NCBI GenBank assembly: GCA_938010435.1
Contig: CALLUS010000009.1
Location: forward strand, 166,161-230,160
Direction of reading: 5' to 3'
DNA from: an uncultured Rhizobiaceae group bacterium
GTDB taxonomy: Bacteria; Pseudomonadota; Alphaproteobacteria; Rhizobiales; Rhizobiaceae
Length of the DNA: 64,000 nucleotides
Of this stretch, positions 17,905 through 27,174 are shown in pieces. The position numbers and the translations under genes were made by a program. Every line of letters starts with the position of its first letter. Position 1 is the first letter of the stretch. Below the pieces are notes generated by a model. The model was not told the origin of the DNA, ran no database searches, and saw nothing but the letters and a program-made list of their open reading frames with translations.

Positions 17905-18834
17905 ATGTCTGACACTCCTATTTTCAAGCGCTTATGTCTGATCGGAATTGGGTTGATCGGATCTTCCATTGCCTTGCGTGCAAAGCGTGATGGGCTGGTG
18001 GAAACAATTGTCATATCCACACGTCGTAAAGAAACCTTGAAACGGGCTGAAGCGCTTGACCTCGGCGATGAATATACGGACCAGATCAGCGAAGCGGTGA
18101 AGGGCGCAGATTGTGTTATTTTGTGCACGCCTGTTGGCACATGTGCAATGATCGCTGAACGCATGGCACCTTACTTGGCGGATGGTGTCATTGTTTCTGA
18201 TGTGGGGTCTGTGAAACGTTCTGTGGTTGATCAGATTAAACCACATTTGCCAGCGACGGCTCATTTGGTTCCGGGTCATCCGATTGCCGGAACTGAAGAA
18301 TCCGGTCCTGATGCAGGTTTTGCAACTCTGTTTGACAATCGCTGGTGCTTATTGACGCCAGAAGCAAAAACCTCGCGTGAAGCAGTGTTAAAAATCAGAA
18401 AATTCTGGGAAGCCATGGGCTCCATGGTTGATGAAATGGACCCTGATCATCACGACCGTGTTTTGGCTGTGACGTCTCATATTCCCCATTTGATCGCTTA
18501 CAATATTGTCGGTACGGCCTCCGACCTTGAAGAAGTGTCACAATCTGAAGTGATTAAATTTTCAGCTTCGGGTTTCCGTGATTTCACGCGTATTGCGGCG
18601 TCCGATCCTGTGATGTGGCGAGACGTATTCCTGCACAACAAAGAAGCAGTGCTGGAAATGTTGGGACGGTTTTCAGAAGACCTATCGGCACTACAAAAAG
18701 CTGTGCGCTGGGGGGATGGGGATATGTTGTTTGATCATTTTACCAAAACCCGTGACATCCGCCGCGGTATTATTGATGCTGGTCAGGAAACCGACGAGCC
18801 AAACTTTGGTCGTGGTAAAACAGACGACACATAA
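17905..18834 (+). CDS. tyrC: Prephenate/arogenate dehydrogenase family protein
   Basis: Oxidative decarboxylation of prephenate or arogenate, toward tyrosine, with NAD(P). The protein is 309 residues. A Rossmann fold opens with the dinucleotide loop IGIGLIGSS at 13-21. The segments VSDVGSVKRSV, HPIAGTEESGP and VTSHIPHLIAY are the substrate-site motifs of the TyrA family. ATG at 17905 follows the hisC stop by one base, a clear operon. Whether prephenate or arogenate is preferred cannot be told from sequence, so the symbol is tentative. Confidence 0.9.
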   Translation: MSDTPIFKRLCLIGIGLIGSSIALRAKRDGLVETIVISTRRKETLKRAEALDLGDEYTDQISEAVKGADCVILCTPVGTCAMIAERMAPYLADGVIVSDVGSVKRSVVDQIKPHLPATAHLVPGHPIAGTEESGPDAGFATLFDNRWCLLTPEAKTSREAVLKIRKFWEAMGSMVDEMDPDHHDRVLAVTSHIPHLIAYNIVGTASDLEEVSQSEVIKFSASGFRDFTRIAASDPVMWRDVFLHNKEAVLEMLGRFSEDLSALQKAVRWGDGDMLFDHFTKTRDIRRGIIDAGQETDEPNFGRGKTDDT

Positions 18835-18855
18835 TGCTTGTAGATTGAATCAGTT

Positions 18856-19515
18856 TCAAGTCGTCGCAGTTGCTGGCCGTTTTGCAACGACAGCATACGG
18901 CAACAGCATTGCTAGGCTGATCAGAATTTTCACGATGAAATCACCCATGGCGAGTGAGATCCAAAGCGGTACTTCACTACCAATACCGAGAAACGGTACG
19001 CCGAATGCGAGTGATCCATCTTTGCCACCGAAGTCAAGCGCATTGAACATTGGTGCAAAGGCGATGCCGAAGAACAAAACTGTGTCCACAATAGAACCGA
19101 TCACGCTAGAAACGAGCGGAGCCAGCCACCAAGCGGTTTTGCGCAAACGGTTGAACACCGAGACATCGAGCATTTGTGCGATCAAAAATGCGCTGCCCGA
19201 AGCGATTGCGATGCGTGGTGTGGCCAACCAAATGCTCCACAAAACTGCGATTGCAAAACCAGCGAGCACGACAAGACGCGCTTTTCCGGGACCAAAGTGT
19301 CTGTTGGTCGCATCGGTGACAAAAAATGCCAACGGATAGGTGAAAGCGCCTAATGTGAGCAGGTCTTTCATTTGTACGCCGCCGATTTCCGCGTTGAGCG
19401 GATATTGTACGAGCACGTTTGACAGCACGACGACATAAACCATCGCAGCCACAAGGCCGAGGGTTGTCATCGTTGCGGACGAATTTGTGACTTGGTTCGA
19501 TGCCGAGTTTTGCAT
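18856..19515 (-). CDS. Queuosine precursor transporter (VUT family, YhhQ-like)
   Basis: Inner-membrane protein of about 219 residues with six predicted helices, of the DUF165 family that takes up 7-cyano-7-deazaguanine or 7-aminomethyl-7-deazaguanine for queuosine in tRNA. Typical segments are NVLVQYPLN near the first helix, GAFTYPLAFFVTDATNRHFGP, and SVIGSIVDTVLFFGIAF. I use ATG 19515 because GGGAG lies 7 bases upstream; the ATG at 19533 (six residues longer) has no visible ribosome site. It is convergent with the tyrC-like gene and downstream of rpmB on the same strand, separated by the rpmB terminator. Confidence 0.87.
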   Translation of the reverse strand: MQNSASNQVTNSSATMTTLGLVAAMVYVVVLSNVLVQYPLNAEIGGVQMKDLLTLGAFTYPLAFFVTDATNRHFGPGKARLVVLAGFAIAVLWSIWLATPRIAIASGSAFLIAQMLDVSVFNRLRKTAWWLAPLVSSVIGSIVDTVLFFGIAFAPMFNALDFGGKDGSLAFGVPFLGIGSEVPLWISLAMGDFIVKILISLAMLLPYAVVAKRPATATT

Positions 19516-19570
19516 GGGGAGGCTCCCGTTCATGATTTTGGCGCTGCTGCGCGGGATAATTTGCGTAAAT

Positions 19571-19603
19571 GCACAAAAGAAAAGGGCGGTTTGAGCCGCC
19601 CTT
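19571..19603 (-). terminator. Rho-independent terminator of rpmB
   Basis: On the minus strand an 8-bp perfect GC-rich stem (AAGGGCGG/CCGCCCTT, 19582-19603, six-base loop) is followed by TTCTTTTG. It lies 24 bases after the rpmB stop and before the downstream transporter gene. Confidence 0.88.
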
Positions 19604-19627
19604 CAAAATTCACTGATTGAACTGCTG

Positions 19628-19924
19628 TTAAGCCGCAGCGTTTTCAGCAAGCTTTTTAGACACCTGACGGCGAATGATTGCAGCTTTAGAAGACAAGTTG
19701 CCTTCTTTTTCTTTCATCAAGAAAGCATCCAAGCCACCGCGATGTTCCACGGTGCGAAGAGCAGATGCAGAAACGCGAAGACGAATGCGTTGGTTCAAAG
19801 CTTCGCTCATCAACGTAACGTTGACTAAATTTGGCAAAAAGCGGCGACGCGTTCTGTTGTTCGCGTGGCTCACGTTGTTGCCTGTCATGACGGACTTGCC
19901 GCTTAGTTCACAAACACGAGACAT
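19628..19924 (-). CDS. rpmB: 50S ribosomal protein L28
   Basis: Component of the large ribosomal subunit. The 98-residue alphaproteobacterial form begins [21 protein letters not shown], with the conserved [12 protein letters not shown] and [22 protein letters not shown] segments. ATG 19924 is chosen over an in-frame upstream start at 19939, because the family begins at this methionine. It is followed by a strong intrinsic terminator and probably transcribed alone from the 260-base region upstream. Confidence 0.97.
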   Translation of the reverse strand: MSRVCELSGKSVMTGNNVSHANNRTRRRFLPNLVNVTLMSEALNQRIRLRVSASALRTVEHRGGLDAFLMKEKEGNLSSKAAIIRRQVSKKLAENAAA

Positions 19925-20185
19925 GTTTTGTACCTTCAAAATGCGTATTGGTGCGACCTAAAACAGGTCTTTTTGCCCCGTCACACAATTGCGAACGGTC
20001 GACAAGTCTTCACCAACGACGGGAAAAGTTGCGGTTTCATAAGAGGACTGCGCAATTTCGTCAAGAGTTTTCCGACAATTCTCGTTCAATTTTGATCTTA
20101 CTTCATCGATTAGAGTCCTATGGAAACTCGTATTTGGTCACTATGTGTCATAGTAGAGTTCTCATACTTGATCTAAGTTCAACCA

Positions 20186-20644
20186 ATGTTGTCGAAACGC
20201 CCTCGATTTTCTTACCTACAAGATAGTGCAGTTCCTGCTTTTGAGGGCGGAAATGTGTTTACTGTGATGGATGCTCATTGTGCTCTTTGCGTGCGCGGGG
20301 CGGTGTGGATTGCACGCAATGACACACGCAAAGAATTTACCATCATTCCAGTTCAGTCCGCCACGGGTTATGCATTACTTACCCATTATGGGGTGGACCC
20401 GGACGATCCTACATCCTGGTTATATATAGAAGATGGTGTTGCTTATTGTTCCATGGATGCGTTGATGCGTGTTGGACACCGGTTGGGTGGCATATACAAA
20501 TTGTTCAGCATTATGCGTGTGGTGCCGAAATTCGTTCAGGATTTTCTCTATCGGTTTGTTGCGAGAAACCGATACAAATATTTTGGAACGGCCGATATGT
20601 GCGCTCTGCCTGACGCGGAAGTTCAAAAGAGATTGTTGAAATGA
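20186..20644 (+). CDS. DCC family (DUF393) thiol-disulfide oxidoreductase-like protein
   Basis: A 152-residue protein. The family signature Asp-x2-Cys-x2-Cys is seen as MDAHCALC near residues 28-35, at the start of a thioredoxin-like domain with the later segment WLYIEDGVAYCSMDALMRV and the basic C-terminal part YRFVARNRYKYFG. Length and order of motifs fit DUF393. There is no signal peptide. Its stop overlaps the start of the next gene by four bases (ATGA at 20641-20644), so the two are made together. The biological role of the family is poorly known. Confidence 0.84.
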   Translation: MLSKRPRFSYLQDSAVPAFEGGNVFTVMDAHCALCVRGAVWIARNDTRKEFTIIPVQSATGYALLTHYGVDPDDPTSWLYIEDGVAYCSMDALMRVGHRLGGIYKLFSIMRVVPKFVQDFLYRFVARNRYKYFGTADMCALPDAEVQKRLLK

Positions 20645-22296
20645 AAGTTCTGATCCTCGGTGGCTATGGTGTATTCGGTGGGCGTCTTGCTGAGTTGTTG
20701 TCCGACATTACTGAGCTGAAACTTTTGATCTGCGGGCGCAGAGCTGAACGTGCTGATGCGTTTTGCGCGACGTTTGAAGGTGTTGCTCAGGTTAGCCCGT
20801 TCCCGCTGGACCGCAAAGATATTACTAGAGCACTTATAAGTGAAAAGCCCGATATCGTGGTCGATGCATCAGGGCCGTTTCAAGATTATGGCGACAACAA
20901 ATACGATGTTATCGAAAGTTGTATATCAAATGGTGTGAATTACCTTGATTTGGCAGATGCTGCTGACTTTGTGTTCGGTGTTTCAAAATCTGACGAAGCT
21001 GCAAAAAAAGCGGGCGTGTTCATCTTATCAGGAGCAAGTAGCTATCCAGTATTGAGCACTGCTGTGTTGCGTGAAATGTCGAGGGACATGGATGTTGTCT
21101 CGGTAAGAGGTGGCGTGGCCCCTTCTCCTCACGCGGGCATTGGGTTGAATGTGGTGCGGGCGATATTGAGCTACGGGGGCAAAGATATAAAATTGCAGCG
21201 GGATGGTCACCAAACCCAAGCAACCGCGCTTGCGGAAACCATGCGTTACACGATTGCTGTGCCGGGAAAGCTCCCTATGCACAATCGTCATTTTTCATTA
21301 ATCGACGTGCCTGATCTTCAAACGATTCCCCAGATCTATGGTGAGTTGAAAAATATATGGATGGGAGCAGGGCCGCTGCCCGAGTTTTTGCATCGCGGAT
21401 TGAATCTTTATGCCAAAGCAAGACAACCATTACGTCTGCCATCGTTGTCTCGTTTTGCAGGCCTGTTTCATAGAGTTCTCAATTTCTCGAAGATAGGAGA
21501 ATATCGTGGGGGTATGTTTGTGGAGGCTATTGGTGAAGCAAATGGTCGCAAAATTGTACGCACTTGGCATTTGTTAGCCGAAGGAGATACGGGGCCCTAC
21601 ATTCCATCAATGGCTGCAGAAGCGTTGATCAGAAAATGTGCGACAGGAGCGAAGCCACCTGCAGGTGCACGGGCGGCAGAATTAGACCTGCAAGATTATG
21701 CGCGCTCGTTTGAAAAGCGTAACATTTGCACAGGATTTCGAACCGAACATGATGGGAACCAACCCTTGTATCGACAAATATTAGGTGATGCTTTTGAACA
21801 CCTGCCCAAACAGGTACAGTCGATCCATGGCAGTGTGAATACGCGAAAATGGTCTGGTAAAGCTGAAGCAAAGCAGGGCAAAGGATTGTTGGCACGGGGG
21901 ATTGCCAAACTCATAGGGTTTCCAAAGTCTGCCCCTTCTATTCCAGTAAATGTCGAAATGGTTTGCCGGGATGGCGGTGAATTGTGGACCCGAAATTTCG
22001 CCGGAAAGACATTTTCGTCGTTTCAAAGTGCGGGAAAAGGTCGAAACCAATATTTGCTGGAGGAACGGTTTGGATTGATCACAGTCGCCTTGGCTTTGGT
22101 GATTGAAGGTGACCGATTGTTTCTGATTCCCAGACGCTGGTCACTTCTTGGGTTGCCACTGTCGAGGTTTCTATTGCCGGCCGGGAGCAGTTTTGAGACG
22201 CAAGTGAATGGAGAATTCTGTTTTGATGTGGAGATTTCAGCGCCGATTGTGGGGATGATCGTTTCCTATAGAGGACGATTAAACCTGACTGATTGA
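20641..22296 (+). CDS. NAD(P)-binding saccharopine-dehydrogenase-like protein with C-terminal DUF4166
   Basis: A 551-residue two-domain protein. Residues 1-130 form a Rossmann fold (MKVLILGGYGVFGGRLAELL, then DRKDI, then DIVVDASGPFQDYG) like the saccharopine dehydrogenase N-terminal domain. The C-terminal part, from about residue 370 (SFEKRNICTGFRTEHDGNQ onward), matches my memory of DUF4166, ending with ALVIEGDRLFLIPRRW and a beta-rich tail. True saccharopine dehydrogenase activity is unlikely. It is translationally coupled to the DCC gene upstream, and both appear to be an accessory unit between rpmB and the conserved helicase block. Confidence 0.78.
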   Translation: MKVLILGGYGVFGGRLAELLSDITELKLLICGRRAERADAFCATFEGVAQVSPFPLDRKDITRALISEKPDIVVDASGPFQDYGDNKYDVIESCISNGVNYLDLADAADFVFGVSKSDEAAKKAGVFILSGASSYPVLSTAVLREMSRDMDVVSVRGGVAPSPHAGIGLNVVRAILSYGGKDIKLQRDGHQTQATALAETMRYTIAVPGKLPMHNRHFSLIDVPDLQTIPQIYGELKNIWMGAGPLPEFLHRGLNLYAKARQPLRLPSLSRFAGLFHRVLNFSKIGEYRGGMFVEAIGEANGRKIVRTWHLLAEGDTGPYIPSMAAEALIRKCATGAKPPAGARAAELDLQDYARSFEKRNICTGFRTEHDGNQPLYRQILGDAFEHLPKQVQSIHGSVNTRKWSGKAEAKQGKGLLARGIAKLIGFPKSAPSIPVNVEMVCRDGGELWTRNFAGKTFSSFQSAGKGRNQYLLEERFGLITVALALVIEGDRLFLIPRRWSLLGLPLSRFLLPAGSSFETQVNGEFCFDVEISAPIVGMIVSYRGRLNLTD

Positions 22297-22470
22297 AGAG
22301 TTCGCGTCTAATAAATTATCGGGTTTTTTGCGATCAATTGGAGTTGATCATCTTATGATTTGAGAATCCTATTTATGCCCCATTCTCAATGTTGTAGAAT
22401 AGACCAAAGCATTCAGCGCCTGTTTATGTGGAGTCGTTGATAAAGTCTGCGTTTGTTAAGGAACCCATTT

Positions 22471-23280
22471 ATGATGACATTTTTTAAGTCGAGCGCAATT
22501 GCATTTTCCATGGTTCTAGGAGCGGCGAGCACGAATTTTGCTCAAGCTGGTGAAGCGCGTTTGCAGGCCAAATACACAATAAAATATTTGGGTCTCAGTG
22601 TTGGCAAAATGAAAAACTCTCTTCGTGTGAATGACACCAAATACAGTTTGGTGGGCACGATTCAAACAAACGCCGTTGTCGCAATTGTTGCTAACACAAA
22701 GGCGCAATATTCTGTCAGTGGATCTTTTCGCGATGGTCTACCGGTGCCGAACGCTCAAAAAATCAATTATCGCCAGAAAAAGAAAAGCGGATTTATCAAG
22801 ATTGGTTTTTCAAATGGCAGTGTGATTAGTCAAACCGCAAAACCCAAAGTGAAATATAAAAAGGGTGCGGTGCAGTTGCAGGATAAACATCTTAAGAACG
22901 TTATAGATCCGATCAGTGCATTGATGTTTCCGGTGGCGGCAGGTGAAGTGGGTAATGGTCGCAGTATCTGTAACCGCACGCTCCCCATTTTTGATGGCAA
23001 AAACAGGATGGATTTGAAGTTCAGTTTTAAGTCGAAGGCTGTTCGGTCTGCTGATGGGTTCAAAGGTGACGTTTTCACCTGTGCTATCCAGTATCGGCCG
23101 ATCGCTGGTATGCGTATGGGCGGCAAATCTACGAAATTTATGAAAGCCAACCGAGAGTTGGAACTCTCGCTGGCACGTGTCGGACAATCTAATGTATATG
23201 CTCTTTTTAGCTTCAAGGTGAAAACCCGTCGTGGAACAGCTTCAGGCAAAGCTTATAAATTCAAAGCGACCCAAGAGTAG
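22471..23280 (+). CDS. Exported DUF3108 protein
   Basis: A 269-residue protein with an N-terminal signal peptide ending around FAQAGEA, so periplasmic. The body is a beta-rich DUF3108 domain: YTIKYLGLSVGKMKNSLRV near the start and the paired segment KNVIDPISALMFPVA with ICNRTLPIFDG in the middle. It is basic overall. I choose ATG 22471, with AAGGA upstream, over the earlier TTG at 22453. Function is unknown. The gene is separated by 174 bases from the DUF4166 gene and lies before the SUV3-like helicase, an arrangement often seen in Rhizobiales. Confidence 0.85.
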   Translation: MMTFFKSSAIAFSMVLGAASTNFAQAGEARLQAKYTIKYLGLSVGKMKNSLRVNDTKYSLVGTIQTNAVVAIVANTKAQYSVSGSFRDGLPVPNAQKINYRQKKKSGFIKIGFSNGSVISQTAKPKVKYKKGAVQLQDKHLKNVIDPISALMFPVAAGEVGNGRSICNRTLPIFDGKNRMDLKFSFKSKAVRSADGFKGDVFTCAIQYRPIAGMRMGGKSTKFMKANRELELSLARVGQSNVYALFSFKVKTRRGTASGKAYKFKATQE

Positions 23281-23368
23281 AAGTTTTTCGTGCGTAGGCA
23301 GCATTTGTAAAGCTATTGGATTTGGGATCTGCTACACACAGCTAACTGACCAGCTCTAGATTTTCTTC

Positions 23369-26281
23369 ATGAACCGCAATTCCCATCCCGAACTTGATCA
23401 AGTGCCGCGCAGCAAAATGACACCTGCGGGAAATGTACGTTCGGGCCGAGGTGTTACAGCTGTTTTGGGTCCCACCAATACAGGCAAAACCCATCTGGCG
23501 ATTGAGCGCATGTTGGCGCAACCATCGGGGATGATAGGCCTGCCTTTGCGACTTTTGGCCCGTGAGGTCTACGGGCGTGTGGTCGAACGTGTGGGCGCTG
23601 ATCAAGTTGCGTTGATTACAGGTGAAGAGAAAATCCTTCCCAAAGGTGCGCGGTTTCGGGTTTGTACCGTAGAAGCCATGCCACCCGATGCAGATGTGCA
23701 TTTTCTTGCAATCGATGAAGTTCAACTTGCTGCAAATTTAGATCGTGGGCATGTGTTCACCGATAGATTGCTGAACCTGCGGGGTTCTCACGAGACCATG
23801 TTGTTGGGGGCAGCCACTTTGCGCCCTGCACTGGAGCAACTTTTGCCTGGTATCAATATTGTTACCCGTCCGCGCATGAGCCAGCTGGTTTATGCAGGTT
23901 CCAAGAAAATTACGCGTCTGCCACGACGAACGGCGATTGTGGCATTTTCAGCAGATGAAGTTTATGCGATTGCCGAACTCATTCGTCGCCAGCGTGGAGC
24001 CGCTGCAGTGGTGCTGGGGTCGCTTTCACCGCGTACGAGAAATGCGCAAGTGGAGCTTTATCAATCAGGTGATGTGGATTTCTTGGTAGCAACTGATGCA
24101 ATCGGCATGGGGCTTAATCTTGATGTGGAGCATGTGGCGTTTGCTCAAGAGCAAAAATTTGATGGTTACCAAACACGCCGTTTGAAACCGGCTGAATTTG
24201 CGCAAATTGCAGGTCGGGCAGGGCGCCATATTCATGATGGCACGTTTGGTGTCACGGGCAATGTAGACCCATTTGAGGATGAATTGGTGTCACGATTGGA
24301 AACCCATGAGTTTCCACCGGAAAAATTGCTGCAATGGCGCAACCGTGATCTGCAATTTGGCTCTATCAATGATTTGATTGAGAGTCTGGAACGCCCCAAC
24401 ACCCATCCGGTTTTGGTGAAAGCACCGACGGCAATCGATCAAAGAGCATTAACCGCGATGGCGGGGCAGAATGATATTCGTGAAAGGGTTTTGAACTCCC
24501 CTGATGTGGAGCAGTTGTGGCAGGTGGCGCAAATTCCGGATTATCGGAAAATTGCACCTGCCAACCATGCGGATATGCTTGGCACGATTTATCGTGATTT
24601 GGCCGATGATGGATTTATTGACGAAAACTGGTTTGCCAACCAAGTGAAGCAAACAGATATTTGCGAAGGGGATATTGATGCGCTTTCAAATCGTATCGCT
24701 CATATTCGCACTTGGACCTTTGTTTCGCACCGCAAAGAATGGCTTAAAGACGCTGCGGGTTGGCAACAAGAAACACGCGCTATTGAAGATAGATTGTCAG
24801 ATGCGCTACACGAACGCTTGACGAAACGTTTCGTTGATCGCAGGACATCGGTGCTAATGAAACGCCTACGGGAAAACACTATGCTAGAGGCTGAAATTTC
24901 ACCTGACGGAACCGTAATGGTTGAGGGACACCACGTGGGCGAGCTCTCCGGGTTCCGGTTCACAGCAGACAAGTCTGCGGATGGACCAGATGCCAAAGCG
25001 ATGCGTACTGCTGCCCAAAAAGCGTTAGCAAGTGAAATTGAAGCGCGTTCAGAGCGTCTCGGAGCTGCGCCAAACGGTGACATTGTACTCGACAGTGATG
25101 GGACAATGCGCTGGGTCGGCGCACCTGTGGCACGGGTTGTTGCAGGCGATTCCGTCTTGAAGCCCAAAGTTTTGTTGTTGGCGGATGAGCAATTAACGGG
25201 CCCGGCTCGTGACAAAGTCGTTGCGCGATTGGAGCGCTGGATCGGACACAATATTGAAACTGTGATCAAACCGCTGGTGGATTTAGATACGGGTGAAGAA
25301 CTCGAAGGTATTGCACGGGGTGTTGCATTCCGCATGGTGGAAAATCTTGGCACGGTGGACCGCCGCGATATTGCAGAAGATGTTCGCCAGCTTGATCAAG
25401 ACCAGCGTGCGGTTCTGCGCCGCAAAGGTGTTCGCTTCGGTGCCTACCACATTTTCATCCCATCACTTCTGAAGCCTGCTCCCGCTGCATTGGTGTCGTT
25501 GCTATGGGCAATTTCCAATGACGGTCTTGAAGCTCAAGGCCGCGATGATATTTTGAATGCGCTGGCTGCTGGCCGTACTTCTATGCCGGTTGATACGGGT
25601 TTTGAACAAACGCTTTATCGTTTGGCAGGATTGCGTGTACTTGGCAAAAAAGCCGTGCGGGTTGATATTCTGGAACGGTTGGCAGATTTTATTCGTCCGG
25701 CAACTGGCTGGCGATTCAATGCCAGTAAACCAGAAAAACGCCCTGAAGGTGCATGGGATGGCGCTGGTTTTGTGATTATACCGGATATGCTGTCCATTCT
25801 TGGTGCGTCCCACGATGACATGGCTGATGTGTTGCGTGGTCTGGGCTATAAAGCTGAAAACATGTTGGAGACGGACGTTCGGGCTAAGATGGGCGAATGG
25901 GATCAGGCTGCGGGTGTCGTTGTTGAGCCAGAAAACCAATCAATCACAGAAGAAGCTGCTCCGGCAGATGCCACATCCGAGACAGGTGCAGCTGAAAAAG
26001 CCGATGATGGCGAACCGCAAGAACCTAAGCGTGTCGACATCTGGCGTCAGAACCGAAGCCCAGCCAATCGCAACCATGGTGCAAAACGGGCTGACAACGC
26101 TAATCGAGGCCGTGGTAAAGACAACGCTGGTGGCAAACGTGAAGGCGGCAAGAAACCACCCCGCAAAGATTTCTCTAAAGGTGGTGGGCGTCACAAAAAG
26201 CCTGTGCAGGAGAAGCAACCAGACCCAGATTCACCTTTCGCCAAGTTGGCTGCGCTTAAAGCAGACCTGACCTCAAAATAA
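23369..26281 (+). CDS. SUV3-like DExH-box RNA helicase
   Basis: A 970-residue helicase related to the mitochondrial degradosome helicase SUV3. Walker A GPTNTGKT is at 34-41 and the Walker B DEVQ at 116-119. Later SF2 motifs are visible as VVLGSLSPRTRN, LVATDAIGMGLNLD and QIAGRAGRHIHDGTFG, which carries the motif VI arginines. After a helical C-terminal region the last 120 or so residues are low complexity and strongly charged (KREGGKKPPRKDFSKGGGR), typical of RNA-binding tails. The downstream S4 gene starts 2 bases after its stop. A role in RNA turnover or structure is inferred. Confidence 0.9.
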   Translation: MNRNSHPELDQVPRSKMTPAGNVRSGRGVTAVLGPTNTGKTHLAIERMLAQPSGMIGLPLRLLAREVYGRVVERVGADQVALITGEEKILPKGARFRVCTVEAMPPDADVHFLAIDEVQLAANLDRGHVFTDRLLNLRGSHETMLLGAATLRPALEQLLPGINIVTRPRMSQLVYAGSKKITRLPRRTAIVAFSADEVYAIAELIRRQRGAAAVVLGSLSPRTRNAQVELYQSGDVDFLVATDAIGMGLNLDVEHVAFAQEQKFDGYQTRRLKPAEFAQIAGRAGRHIHDGTFGVTGNVDPFEDELVSRLETHEFPPEKLLQWRNRDLQFGSINDLIESLERPNTHPVLVKAPTAIDQRALTAMAGQNDIRERVLNSPDVEQLWQVAQIPDYRKIAPANHADMLGTIYRDLADDGFIDENWFANQVKQTDICEGDIDALSNRIAHIRTWTFVSHRKEWLKDAAGWQQETRAIEDRLSDALHERLTKRFVDRRTSVLMKRLRENTMLEAEISPDGTVMVEGHHVGELSGFRFTADKSADGPDAKAMRTAAQKALASEIEARSERLGAAPNGDIVLDSDGTMRWVGAPVARVVAGDSVLKPKVLLLADEQLTGPARDKVVARLERWIGHNIETVIKPLVDLDTGEELEGIARGVAFRMVENLGTVDRRDIAEDVRQLDQDQRAVLRRKGVRFGAYHIFIPSLLKPAPAALVSLLWAISNDGLEAQGRDDILNALAAGRTSMPVDTGFEQTLYRLAGLRVLGKKAVRVDILERLADFIRPATGWRFNASKPEKRPEGAWDGAGFVIIPDMLSILGASHDDMADVLRGLGYKAENMLETDVRAKMGEWDQAAGVVVEPENQSITEEAAPADATSETGAAEKADDGEPQEPKRVDIWRQNRSPANRNHGAKRADNANRGRGKDNAGGKREGGKKPPRKDFSKGGGRHKKPVQEKQPDPDSPFAKLAALKADLTSK

Positions 26282-26283
26282 GA

Positions 26284-26703
26284 ATGGTGGATACGGGATC
26301 AGGTAAAATCCGTGTCGATAAGTGGTTGTGGTACGCGCGCGTTATCAAAACCCGATCACTGGCCCAAAATATCATTAAGTCAGGCAAAGTGCGGGTGAAC
26401 AGCACGCGAATATCATCGCCAAGTTCAAACATTTCTATTGGTGATGTATTGACCATCACTTTGGATCGCCAAATTAAAATCTTGAAAGTTCAAGCGCCCG
26501 GTACGCGTCGCGGACCTGCGCCCGAGGCTCAATTGCTTTACGAAGATTTATCTCCTCCACCTGCTAAGAAAGAAGATCTCATCTGGACAGCGAATACGGT
26601 TGCGGTGCGCGATGAAGGGGCTGGACGGCCGACCAAAAAACAACGGCGGGAAACAACACGATTTCGCGAAAACGCTGCGCGACCTGACTATGAGGACGAG
26701 TGA
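26284..26703 (+). CDS. S4-domain RNA-binding protein (HslR-like)
   Basis: A 139-residue protein. The S4 domain (about 8-70, IRVDKWLWYARVIKTRSLAQ, then IKSGKVRVN) is followed by a basic tail rich in Arg and Lys. The family includes heat-shock protein Hsp15/HslR, which binds stalled 50S subunits carrying nascent chains. It starts 2 bases downstream of the SUV3-like helicase stop, so the two are co-transcribed and probably act on RNA together. A specific function beyond RNA binding cannot be claimed. Confidence 0.87.
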   Translation: MVDTGSGKIRVDKWLWYARVIKTRSLAQNIIKSGKVRVNSTRISSPSSNISIGDVLTITLDRQIKILKVQAPGTRRGPAPEAQLLYEDLSPPPAKKEDLIWTANTVAVRDEGAGRPTKKQRRETTRFRENAARPDYEDE

Positions 26704-26835
26704 ATTCGCTCTTTAAGGATTGATCGCAAAATTCATCTCCCCAACAGCACTTTGGCGCAAACAGTTTTTCTTGTTTTCAAAGGTTCGAGGCGGTAAGCAC
26801 AAACGAAATCGTCTTTTTTAGAATTCGGACACCAC

Positions 26836-27174
26836 ATGACTTATCTCGTCACAGACAATTGCATCAAATGCAAATACATGGATTGCGTGGAAGTTTGCCC
26901 CGTAGATTGCTTTTACGAAGGTGAAAATATGCTCGTTATTCATCCAGACGAGTGTATCGATTGCGGTGTATGTGAGCCGGAATGTCCTGCGGAAGCAATC
27001 AAACCTGACACTGAGCCAGGTCTCGATAAATGGCTAAAGGTAAACACCGAGTACGCTGAAAAGTGGCCGAATATCATCGCCAAAGGTGATGCGCCTGCAG
27101 ATGCTGAAAAATTTGACGGCGAAAAAGACAAATTTGAGAAATATTTCTCTGCTGAGCCTGGTGAGGGCAATTAA
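26836..27174 (+). CDS. fdxA: 7Fe ferredoxin (FdxA type)
   Basis: Small electron carrier, 112 residues, with nine cysteines: C9, C12, C17, C21 and C25 in the first cluster region and C40, C43, C46 and C50 ([13 protein letters not shown]) in the second. This pattern, with a long C-terminal tail, is typical of the [3Fe-4S][4Fe-4S] ferredoxins of alphaproteobacteria. It is the third gene of the helicase, S4, fdxA, carD run, but has its own 132-base upstream gap and is probably transcribed separately. Confidence 0.95.
   Translation: MTYLVTDNCIKCKYMDCVEVCPVDCFYEGENMLVIHPDECIDCGVCEPECPAEAIKPDTEPGLDKWLKVNTEYAEKWPNIIAKGDAPADAEKFDGEKDKFEKYFSAEPGEGN

Noticed and set aside
22332..22349. GATCAA/TTGATC inverted repeat after the DUF4166 gene as a terminator
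   Set aside because: The T-run lies before the repeat, not after it, so it does not act as a plus-strand terminator.
24700..25353. 217-codon open frame on the minus strand
   Set aside because: It lies antisense inside the SUV3-like helicase and has a serine/arginine-rich composition typical of a shadow frame.
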